Shown piece after piece: positions 25,361 through 35,029 of a DNA stretch of 64,000 bases. A program made the translations under genes and the position numbers. The stretch lies in assembly GCA_011799875.1 (NCBI GenBank), contig CM022299.1, positions 30,531,996 to 30,595,995 on the forward strand, given 5' to 3'. This stretch comes from Thinopyrum elongatum (Eukaryota > Streptophyta > Magnoliopsida > Poales > Poaceae). The notes beneath the pieces were generated by a model. It made no database searches. It was not told the origin of the DNA and saw only the letters and a program-made list of their open reading frames with translations. Positions within the stretch are counted from its first letter, which is position 1. Each line of letters begins with the position of its first letter.

Positions 25361-26859
25361 TGATACGTCTCCATCGTATCTATAATTTTTTATTGTTTCA
25401 TGCCAATATTCTACAACATTCATATACTTTTGGCAACTTTTTATACTATTTCTGGGACTACCATATTGATCCAGTGCCCAGTGCCAGTTCCTGTTTGTTG
25501 CATGTTTTTTGTTTCGCAGAATATCCATACCAAACGAAGTCCAAACACGATAAAAACTTATGGAGATTTTTTTTGGAATATATGTGATTTTGGGGAGTTG
25601 GAATCAACTCGAGACGATGCCCGAGGGGCCCACAAGCCCTGGAGGCGTGCCCCCTACCCTGGACGCAGCCAGGGGGCTTGTGGCCACCCCGTAAGGCAGT
25701 TGGTGCCCTTCTTTCGCCACAAGAAATATAATATCCGGATAAAAGTCGTGTTAAAATTTCAGCCCAATCGGAGCTATGGATCTCCAGTAATTTAAGAAAC
25801 GATGAAAGGCCAGAATCTGGGAACGCAGAAACAGAAGGAAACAGAGAGAGAGATCCAATCTCGGAGGGGCTCCCGCTCCTCCGCCGCCATGGAGGCCAAG
25901 GAACATAGGTGAAACCCTCCTCCCATCTAGGGGGGAGGTCAAGGAAGAAGAAGAAGGAGGGGGGCTCTCTCCCCCTCTCTCCCGGTGGCGCCGAAATGCC
26001 GCCGGGGCCATCATCGTGACAACGATCTATGCCAACAACTTCGCCGCCGTCATCATCAACACCTCTTCTCCCCGCTGTAATTTCTACTTAAACATCGTGC
26101 TCAATGCTATATATTATTATCCAATGATGTGTGGCTATCCTATGATGTTTGAGTAGATTCGCTTTGTCCTATGGGTTGATTGATGATCATGATTGGTTTG
26201 AGTTGTATGTTTTATTATTGGTGCTGTCCTATGGTGCTCTCCGTGTCGTGCAAGCATGACGGATCCCCGGTGTAGGGTTTGCAATATGTTCATGATTCGC
26301 TTATGGTGGGTGGCGTGAGTGACAGAAGCACAGACCCGAGTAAGTAGGTTGTTTGCGTATGGGAGTAAAGAGGACTTGATACTTTAATGCTATGGTTGGG
26401 TTTTACCTTAATGATCTTTAGTAGTTGTGGATGCTTGCTAGAGTTCCAATCATAAGTGCATATGATCCAAGTAGAGAAAGTATGTTAGCTTATGCCTCTC
26501 CCTCATATAAAATTGCAATAATGATTACCGGTCTAGTTATCGATTGCCTAGGGACAAATAACTTTCTTGTGACAAAAACCTCTCTACTAAAACTAACTTA
26601 GTTGTTTCTTTATCTAAAGAGCCCCTAGCTTTTATTTACGTGTTCTTTATTATCTTGCAAACCTATCCCTTTACACCTACAAAGTACTTCTAGTTTCATA
26701 CTTGTTCTAGGTAAAGCGAACGTTAAGCGTGCGTAGAGTTGTATCGGTGGTCGATAGAACTTGAGGGAATATTTGTTATACCTTTAGCTCCTCGTTGAGT
26801 TCGACACTCTTACTTATCGAGAAAGGCTACAATTGATCTCCTATACTTGTGGGTTATCA
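25361..26859 (+). mobile_element. Element S, left LTR
   Basis: Starts TGATACGTCTCCATCG, ends TTATCA, 1499 bp. Its partner is 50937-52460, about 24 kb away because T and C1 are nested between. It begins inside the R right LTR. The R and S LTRs are related in their second halves (GGATGCTTGCTAGAGTTCC region). Confidence 0.88.
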
Positions 26860-26870
26860 AGACCTTTTTC

Positions 26871-26887
26871 TAGCGCCGTTGCCGGGG
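26871..26887 (+). promoter_or_regulatory. S primer-binding site, tRNA-Asp, altered
   Basis: TAGCGCCGTTGCCGGGG, 11 nt after the LTR. It differs from the tRNA-Asp complement at the second base, which pairs with the tRNA CCA end. Confidence 0.7.
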
Positions 26888-26983
26888 AGCAATAGCGTGG
26901 GGTGAATATTCTCGTGTGTGCTTGTTTGCTTTATCACTAAGTAGATTTTATTTGTTGTTCTAAGTTGTTCTCTATCTTTAGTT

Positions 26984-27047
26984 ATGGATATGGAACACGA
27001 AATACAAAAAAAGTTAGGTGTACTTGCTTCTCATGGAGATGGGGAAC
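26984..27047 (+). pseudogene. S copy 1 ORF, first 21 codons, cut by T
   Basis: Begins MDMEHEIQKKLGVLASHGDG. T is inserted at codon 22, and the frame resumes in phase at 33835 after the target duplication. S copy 2 at 52585 has the same start without the insertion. Confidence 0.85.
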
Positions 27048-28648
27048 TGATACGTCTCCAATGTATCTATAATTTTTGATTGTTCCATGCTGTTATATTA
27101 CCATTCTTGGATGTTTTACAATCATTTTAAAGCAACTTTATATCATTTTTTGGGACTAACCTATTGACATAGTGCCCATTGCCAGTTGCTATTTTTGCTT
27201 GTTTTTTACTTCGCAGGAAATCAATACCAAACGGAGTCCAAAAGCAGCGAAACTTTTTGGTGATTTTTTCTGGACCAGAAGACACAAGTTGGGCCAAGAA
27301 AGTACATGAGGGGGGCTCCGAGGGGAGCACAACCCACCAGGGCGCGCCTGGGGGCCCAGGCGCGCCCAGGTGGGTTGTGCCCACCTCGGCCGCCTCCCGC
27401 ACCGCCTCTTTGCTCTATAAATACCCCAATATTCGAGAAACCCTAGGGGAGTCGACGAAAATCAATTCCAGCCGCCACAAGTTCCAGAAACCACTGATCC
27501 AATCTAGACACCATCACGGAGGGGTTCATCATCCTCATTGGTGCCTCTCCGATGATGCGTGAGTAGTTCATTGTAGACCTACGGGTCCGTAGGTAGTAGC
27601 TAGATGGCTTCCTCTCTCTCTTTTGATTCTCAATATAATGGTCTCTTGGAGATCTATTTGATGTAATTCTTTTTGCGGTGTGTTTGTTGGGATCTGATGA
27701 ACTTTGAGTTTATGATCAGATCTATGTTTTTATCCATGAAAGTTATTTGAGTCTTTTGATCTCTTATATGCATGATTATTTATAGCCTTGTATATCTTCT
27801 TCGAATCTTTGGTTTAGTTAGGCCAACTAGATCAATTTTTCTTGCCATGGGAAGAGGTGCTTTGTGATGGGTTCGATCTTACGGGGCTTGATCCCAGTGA
27901 CAGAAGGGGAACCGACACGTATGTATCATTGCTATTAAGGATAACAAGATGGAGTCTATTTCTACATAAATAGATCTTGTCTACATCATGTCATCGTTCT
28001 TATTGCATTACTCCATTTTTCTATGAACTTAATACACTAGATGCATGCTGGATAGCGGTCGATGTGTGGAGTAATAGTAGTAGATGCAGGCAGGAGTCGG
28101 TCTACTAATCTTGGACGTGATGCCTATATAATGATCATTGCCTGGATATCGTCATAATTATTTGAAGTTCTATCAATTGCCCAACAGTAATTTGTTTACC
28201 CACGGTATGCTATTTTTCTCGAGAGAAGCCACTAGTGAAATCTACGGCCCCCGGGTCTATTTTCTCATCATATATTTTCAGATCTATTTTGCTATTTGCC
28301 TTTTTATTTATTTGTTACTTTTATTTTCAGATCTATATTTCTAAAAACCCAAAAATATTTTGCTGCACTTTATTTTATTCATGATCTATTTATCCAATCT
28401 ACTACAATTTATCTCCCGTCAACTTGCCAATTTCTGGCGCCGTTACCCGAAAGGGATTGACAACCCCTTTAACTTGTCGGGTTGCAAGTATTTGTTCTTT
28501 GTGTGCAGGTGCTGTTTACATAGTGTTGCTTGGTTCTCCTACTGGTTCGATAACCTTGGTCTCATCACTGAGGGAAATACCTACCGTTGTTGTGCTGCAT
28601 CATCCCTTCCTCTTTGGGGAAATACCGACGTAGTTCAAGCAAACATCA
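27048..28648 (+). repeat. T 5' LTR
   Basis: Starts TGATACGTCTCCAATG and ends ACATCA. A core promoter is visible at 27414, followed by a leader of GC-rich then AT-rich sequence. It differs from the right LTR at only a few sites per few hundred bases by eye, so T is a fairly recent insertion. Confidence 0.92.
27414..27423 (+). promoter_or_regulatory. TATA box of the T 5' LTR
   Basis: CTATAAATAC, about 367 bp into the LTR. The right LTR has TTGTAAATAC at the same place, so its TATA is lost. Confidence 0.65.
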
Positions 28649-28659
28649 AAAGGAATTTC

Positions 28660-28676
28660 TGGCTCCGTTGCCGGGG
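28660..28676 (+). promoter_or_regulatory. T primer-binding site, tRNA-Asp
   Basis: TGGCTCCGTTGCCGGGG, 11 nt after the LTR end, one mismatch to the tRNA-Asp complement. Confidence 0.75.
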
Positions 28677-28900
28677 AGACATCATCAACATCTATCAGGT
28701 TCCTAATCACAAATCTCATCTCCTTGCAATTTACATTATTTGCCATTTGCCTCTCATTTTCATCTCCCCAACTTCACAAAAATTTGCCGTTTTATTCGCC
28801 TTCTTTTTCATTCGCCTTTTTCACGTCAGATCTCATGTTTTCTTGTGTTGCCATGTGCCTTCTATTTGCTTGCATCTTCGCTTGCTAAAAATCTATTGTT

Positions 28901-29665
28901 ATGGATCCTCATCCACTTGCTAATCTTTTCAAAAGATCCAATTATGATGAACCAATTGCTAGTGAATTGAGTTCACTAGATTATCTTTATGAAGTTTTGC
29001 TTGGGATTTATGAATCTGAAAATTGTGATGAAGTGTTAAATGAAGGAATTTATAAAGTGGTTCATGATAGCTCCTTGAATGAAAATCATGATTGCAATGA
29101 TGTTATTATAAATTCTATTAATGTCAATTGTGCTAATAATATGCAAAACCCCAAGCTTGGGGATGCTAATTTTGATATGTCCACTACTTATTGCGATGAT
29201 CATGATTGGGGTGATTCTTATGATCTTGAAAATTTATCTAATCCTCATGATGAATATGCTTGCGATAATATTGAAAGTGGGTTTGGAAGAGCATCAAATT
29301 TAGATAATAATAATCCCATATATTTGAAGAGTGTTCAATCTTGTGAAATTTTTGATAAAAGTGGGTTTGGAGAGGTCATGACTTTAGTTGATGTTAATCC
29401 CACTATCTTGGAAGATTATAAAACTTTTATGCATGTGGATCATGAAGAGAAAAATTTATATGATTGCTATATTGCTGAATTTGATTATGATCCTACATAT
29501 AATTATTATGAGAGAGGAAAATATGGTTGTAGAAATTTTCATGTTACTAATTTACCTCTAGTTATGTTGAGATTGCTATTGTTTCTTTCTTCTTCCTTGC
29601 ATATGCTATATATTTCTTGTCTTGATAATTTGTTTGCTTATCAAATCCCTATGCATCATAAGTAA
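28901..29665 (+). CDS. Unassigned acidic ORF of element T
   Basis: 254 codons, intact, starting MDPHPLANLFKRSNYDEP about 225 nt after the primer site, the first long frame of the element. It is rich in Asp, Glu and Asn. A helical start (residues about 10-40) is followed by two related repeats, NIESGFGRASNLDNNNP and DKSGFGEVMTLVDVNP (residues about 125-170). Near the end are YNYYERGKYG and a hydrophobic stretch (LRLLLFLSSSLHML) that could be a membrane segment. I see no Gag zinc knuckle, protease, RT or nucleic-acid-binding motif. U carries the same ORF with two stops (58312-59136). The C-terminal motifs recur in the S ORF. It may be a Gag-like or accessory protein; its function is unknown. 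Confidence 0.7.
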   Translation: MDPHPLANLFKRSNYDEPIASELSSLDYLYEVLLGIYESENCDEVLNEGIYKVVHDSSLNENHDCNDVIINSINVNCANNMQNPKLGDANFDMSTTYCDDHDWGDSYDLENLSNPHDEYACDNIESGFGRASNLDNNNPIYLKSVQSCEIFDKSGFGEVMTLVDVNPTILEDYKTFMHVDHEEKNLYDCYIAEFDYDPTYNYYERGKYGCRNFHVTNLPLVMLRLLLFLSSSLHMLYISCLDNLFAYQIPMHHK

Positions 29666-32228
29666 GTTATACTTAAATGTGTTTGTCACATTGATTATGA
29701 TGCTCTCTTTGTGTTTCAATTCTTGTCTTTCATGCGAGCATCATCAAAATTATCAATGCCTAGCTAGGGGCATAAAACGATAGCGCTTGTTGGGAGGCAA
29801 CCCAATGAATAAAATTTATTTTTGTCTTTTTCTTTCTGTTCTTGAGTGTTTGCACAATTATTCTACTGTTATGATTGTGTTTTTTATGTTTTAATTAGTG
29901 TTTGTGTTAAGTAAAGCCTTTGGGATAGCTTTGGTGATAGTTGATTTGATCTTGTTGGAAAACAGAAACTTTTTCATACAGTAAAACAATTTAAAAAATT
30001 CACAGAGGCGACGAAAAATTCTAAATTTTTGACACACGATTTATATACAAATTTCCTATGTTTTCCTAATTTTACAGAATTTTTGGAGTTACAGAAGTGT
30101 GAGAACAATTCGCATCTTTACAGACTGTTCTGTTTTTGACAGATTCAGTTTTCTTTGCATTGTGTGCTTACTTTGATGAATCTATGGTCTGTATTGGAGG
30201 TTACAAGCCATGGTAAAGTTATAATACAGTAGATGTAATGCAATAACAAAATTTGAATGGGTTTTATAAAGTACTTAAAGTAAAGATTGGTTTTCTTATA
30301 CTAACGGATCTCACGAAGGTTTTGTTGAGTTTTGTGTGATTGAAGTTTTCAAGTTTTGGGTTAGATTACGATGGATGAAGGAATAGGGAGTAAGAAGAGC
30401 CTAAGCTTGGGGATGCCCCATGGCACCCCAAGCCATTATCAAAAGATAAGCAAGCAACTAAGCTTGGGGATGCCCGAGTGGCATCCCCTCTTTCTTCTAA
30501 CGACCATCGGTATTTTACTTGGAGCTATATTTTTATTCGTCACATATCATGAGTTTTGCTTGGAGCGTCTTGTATGATATGAGTCTTTGCTTGTTTTGCT
30601 TTTTATTTTTAGTCATGAATCCTTGCTGGACACACCTATTTGGGAGAGCCAAAATTATGCTATGACTTGTTAGAATTGCTCTCTATGCTTCACTTAAATC
30701 TTTATGACCTATGGAATTGCTCTTGTGCTTCACTTATATATTTTTTTAGCACGGTGTGCTTTAGTATTTTTGAAGAACTGCTCTCATGCTTCACATATAT
30801 TTATTTGAGAGTTTGTATTTTTTTTAGAAATTCTCTCTTGATTCACTTAAATTATTTTGAGAGAAGAAAATTTTATGCTCATGTTCTTCACTTAGATTTG
30901 TTTGAGCTATCAAAAGCAACTTATGAAATTAGTCCCAAAGTGATAGATATTCAAGAGGGATATTATAAAAACTTTCATGAAGATCATTGGACAAAATAAA
31001 CTTGATTCCTTGTAATAGTTTTGCGATATGTTGATATAATATGTGAGTCATGTGGATGAGTAATTATGCTTTAGTAAGAATATTGGTGTTAAGGTTTGTG
31101 ATTCCCTATGCAAGCACGAAAGTCAATAGTCATGCAATGAAATTACATCCTACTTGTGGTGCATTATTCGGTGTTAGTTATGCTTAATGCTCGCTTATGA
31201 GATTTTTCGTTTCTTGGTTGGATGCTTCTCAATCTTTTGCTAGCCTTCATTTGCACTAAGTATGATCACTACTTCTGCATCCAAAATTCTTAAACCAGTT
31301 TTGCCATATGAGTCCACTATACCTACCTATATGCGGTATTTCTGTGCTGTTCTAAGCAAATTTGTTTGTGCCATCTCTAATTTCAAAATAAATTTCTCTT
31401 TTGTGTGCTCGTACCGCTCATGAAACGATAGGGGTGGCTGATATTTTTCCATGCTAGATGTGTTATTCTCAAGATGAGTGTTTATTCACTTGTCATTGCA
31501 CGAGAGTATGACAAAGGTATTAGGGATGCCCAGTCCCGAAATGAAAAATGAATTTACTTTATGTTGTCAAATAATAAATTCCTTGGAAAGTGTTGGTATG
31601 GACGGCACCCGTGGATTCGGTTAGCCGTGGAATGTGAAAGTATGGTGGAAAAAGGAATAAACTTTATTTTCTGTTTGGGAACCGCCTATGATATATCTAG
31701 CATGGAAAGTATTGGGAACTTCTCGATTGTTTTCGTTGACAGGAAAAGCATGCCACCCAAAATGTTTTATCTCTACTTTTTTTCGCTTTGAGCTCTGGCA
31801 CCTCTACAAATCCCTACTTCCCTCTGCGAAGGCCTGTTCTTTTACTTTATGCAATTTTTATTTTAATTTGAGTCTCCATCTTCTCTTATAAAGCACCAAC
31901 TAAGGGGCACTATGATTCGTACTTGAGCATAGGGTGTAGCTAATATGCGAGTGTGTTTCATGAATGGATCAATGATTTAGTATAATGGGCTAGGGATAAC
32001 TTGCTTTAGTGTTGATATTTTGAAAGACATGGTTGCTTGTTGATATGCTTGAGTATTGAAATCTTCATGTCAAAACTAGACTATTACTTTGAATCATATA
32101 AAAGTCCAAATGCCCATGCTACAAAGAAAAGAATATGTGATGAACATGTTAGGCAGCATTCCACATCAAAAATTCTGTTTTTATCATTTACCTACTCGAG
32201 GACGAGCAGGAATTAAGCTTCGGGATGC
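29666..32228 (+). mobile_element. T 3' noncoding region
   Basis: In order it holds a CTGTTCTGTTTTTGACAGATT segment (about 30120), the paired hairpins (30406-30488), an array of degenerate GCTTCACTTATATCTTTTGAG-like units (about 30680-30900), a TTTTGCTAGCCTTCA / CTCTGCGAAGG block (31240-31830) and the pre-LTR block CTACTCGAGGACGAGCAGG (32193-32211). A 119-codon frame at 30640-30999 runs through the repeat array and is probably chance. Confidence 0.65.
30406..30488 (+). repeat. Paired hairpins in T
   Basis: Hairpin 1 (30406-30432): CTTGGGG, a single bulged A, TGCC, loop CCAT, then GGCA and CCCCAAG, an 11-bp stem. Hairpin 2 (30466-30488): stem GGGGATGCC / GGCATCCCC, loop CGAGT. The loop differs from R and S while the stem is unchanged. 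Confidence 0.8.
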
Positions 32229-33829
32229 TGATACGTCTCCAACGTATCTATAATTTTTGATTGTTCCATGCTGTTATATTATCATTCTTGGATGTTTTAC
32301 AATCATTTTATAGCAACTTTATATCATTTTTTGGGACTAACCTATTGACATAGTGCCCAGTGCCAGTTGCTATTTTTTGCTTGTTTTTTACTTCGCAGGA
32401 AATCAATACCAAACGGAGTCCAAAAGCGGCGAAACTTTTTGGTGATTTTTTCTGGACCAGAAGACACAAGTTGGGCCAAGAAAGTACCTGAGGGGGGTTC
32501 GAGGGGAGCACAACCCACCAGGGCGCGCCTGGGGGCCCGGGCGCGCCCAGGTGGGTTGTGCCCACCTCGGCCGCCTCCCGCACCGCCTCTTTGCTTTGTA
32601 AATACCCCAATATTCCAGGAACCCTAGGGGAGTCGACGAAAATCAATTACAGTCGCCGCAAGTTCCAGAAGCCACAGATCCAATCTAGACACCATCACAG
32701 AGGGGTTCATCATCCTCATTGGTGCCTCTCCGATGATGCGTGAGTAGTTCATTGTAGACCTACGGGTCCGTAGGTAGTAGCTAGATGGCTTCCTCTCTCT
32801 CTTTTGATTCTCAATACAATGGTCTCTTTGAGATCTATTTGATGTAATTCTTTTTGCGGTGTGTTTGTTGGGATCCGATGAACTTTGAGTTTATGATCAG
32901 ATCTATGTTTTTATCCATGAAAGTTATTTGAGTCTTTTGATCTCTTATATGCATGATTACTTATAGGCTCGTATTTCTTCTTCGAATCTTTGGTTTAGTT
33001 AGGCCAACTAGATCAAATTTTCTTGCCATGGGAAGAGGTGCTTTGTGATGGGTTCGATCTTACGGGGCTTGATCCCAGTGACAGAAGGGGAACCGACATG
33101 TATGTATCGTTGCTATTAAGGATAACAAGATGGGGTCAATTTCTACATAAATAGATCTTGTCTACCTCATGTCATCGTTCTTATTGCATTACTCCATTTT
33201 TCCATGAACTTAATACACTAGATGCATGCTGGATAGCGGTCGATGTGTGGAGTAATAGTAGTAGATGCAGGCAGGAGTCGGTCTACTAATCTTGGACGTG
33301 ATGCCTATATAATGATCATTGCCTGGATATCATCATAATTATTTGAAGTTCTATCAATTGCCCAACAGTAATTTGTTTACCCACCGTATGCTATTTTTCT
33401 CGAGAGAAGCCACTAGTGAAATCTACGGCCCCCGGGTCTATTTTCTCATCATATATTTTCAGTTCTATTTTGCTATTTGCCTTTTTATTTATTTGTCACT
33501 TTTATTTTCAGATCTATATTTCTAAAAACCCAAAAATATTTTGCTGCACTTTATTTTATTCACGATCTATTTATCCAATCTACTACAATTTATCTCCCGT
33601 CAACTTGCCAATTTCTGGCACCGTTACCCGAAAGGGATTGACAACCCCTTTAACACGTCGGGTTGCAAGTATTTGTTCTTTGTGTGCAGGTGCTGTTTAC
33701 GTAGTGTTGCTTGGTTCTCCTACTGGTTCGATAACCTTGGTCTCATCACTGAGGGAAATACCTACCTTTGCTGTGCTGCATCATCCCTTGCTCTTTGAGG
33801 AAATACCAACGTAGTTCAAGCAAACATCA
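32229..33829 (+). repeat. T 3' LTR
   Basis: 1601 bp, starting TGATACGTCTCCAACG directly after the conserved pre-LTR block and ending ACATCA before the target duplication. Confidence 0.92.
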
Positions 33830-33834
33830 TGAAC

Positions 33835-35029
33835 CGACTAAAACTCTCGATGCTCGTCATGTGGAAAATATTGAACACTACTTTGATAATCCTGAGAAAA
33901 CCCTGTTGAAATTGATAATGGGAGACACGTTGGATCAACGTGAATACTTTAGGTATTATCGCTTGACTCAAAAAGGGAAACTATTATGGGATCAAATTCA
34001 TATGTTGCATTGGTATGCTTGGAATTTATGCTTGAGATATGATTATACTTGTTGCTCTAGGATGAAGGCTCCACACCTTCCCTTTTCATGTAAATTTAAT
34101 GATAATGAAACCTTGACTTCTTATGCTAATGGTATATATGATTATTATGATGTGGAACAAATAGAAGAATTTGTTGCTTTTAAGGGTGCTTATGAAATTG
34201 AATCTTTGTCTGAAAAGTGTGAAAATCTTGATGATGCTGTTTACATACCTGAAAATTATGCTATACTTAAATATTGCTATGAGAATTATGAAATAATGCC
34301 GATATTAATGAGTTTATTGGGAAAGTCTCCGCTGTCCAAGAAGAGACTAATATTTTGCAGGAATCTGAAGAAGAAGAAATTGATGACACTGTGAGCTCAT
34401 TAGATGAAAAAGATGAGGAGGAGAGCGAAGAAAAAAGGAAGGAAGAGCGGATTGATCACCTGTCCCCACCTTCTAATGAGAGTAACTCTTTATCCCATAC
34501 ATTGTTTAATTTCCCTTCATGCTTACCGAAGGATGAATGCTATGATAATTGCTATGATCCCTTGGATTCGTTTGAAATATCCCTTTTCAATGAAATTGGT
34601 TCTATTGCACCCACACATGATAGTCCTATTATCTTTTTGAATTCTCCCAACTACACTATATCAGAGAAGTTTGCGCTTATTAAGGATTATATTGATGGGT
34701 TGCCTTTTACCATTACACATGATGATTTTGATAGATATAATATGCATGTGCTTGCTGCTCCTACTTGCAATTATTATGAGAGAGGAACTACATCTCCACC
34801 TCTCTATGTTTTCAATACGATAAAATTGCAGGAAACTGTTTATGCTATGTATTGGCCTTTACTTGATGTGCATGAATTGTTCTTTTATGACATGCCGATG
34901 CATAGGAAGAGAGTTAGACTTCATTGTTGCATGAAATATATCACTTTGTCCTCACTACTAAATTACAAATCATTGCTAATTAAAATTGGCTTTGATATAC
35001 CTTGGGATCCGGGTGGATCAATTACTTGA
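33835..35029 (+). pseudogene. S copy 1 unassigned ORF, continued (frameshift inside)
   Basis: Resumes in phase from the 21 codons at 26984-27047. The first frame has DARHVENIEHYFDNPEKT, QKGKLLWDQIHMLHWYAWN and EIESLSEKCENLDDA, and ends at 34394. The likely continuation is one frame over: after the shift near 34310 it reads EFIGKVSAVQEETNILQES, then a strongly acidic stretch (DEKDEEESEEKRKEER), LPKDECYDNCYDPLDSFE, CNYYERGTTSPPLY and MPMHRKRVRL, ending at 35029. Combined length would be about 420 codons. The same frame change is present in S copy 2. Compared with copy 2, this copy lacks about 31 codons near 34600 but keeps a longer C terminus. No known domain recognised. Confidence 0.65.

Larger units (their letters stand above)
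27048..33829 (+). mobile_element. Element T: complete non-autonomous LTR retrotransposon
   Basis: Both LTRs are 1601 bp (27048-28648 and 32229-33829). Flanks GGAAC (27043-27047) and TGAAC (33830-33834) are a 5-bp target duplication with one mismatch. The S copy 2 sequence at 52640-52660 shows the site without the insertion. T has a primer site, one intact ORF of unknown family, a structured noncoding region and the conserved pre-LTR block. No RT or integrase is present, so it must rely on another element. Confidence 0.93.

Noticed and set aside
27127..27562. Frames in the T LTR, repeated at 32308-32743
   Set aside because: Repeated only because the LTR is duplicated. Composition follows the GC-rich leader, no motif.
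28360..28923. 187-codon frame across the T LTR end and primer site
   Set aside because: It spans the LTR boundary and primer site. The well-supported frame starts at 28901 in another register.
30640..30999. 119-codon frame in the T 3' region
   Set aside because: Runs through the degenerate TTCACTTA array. The related S and R regions do not keep it open.
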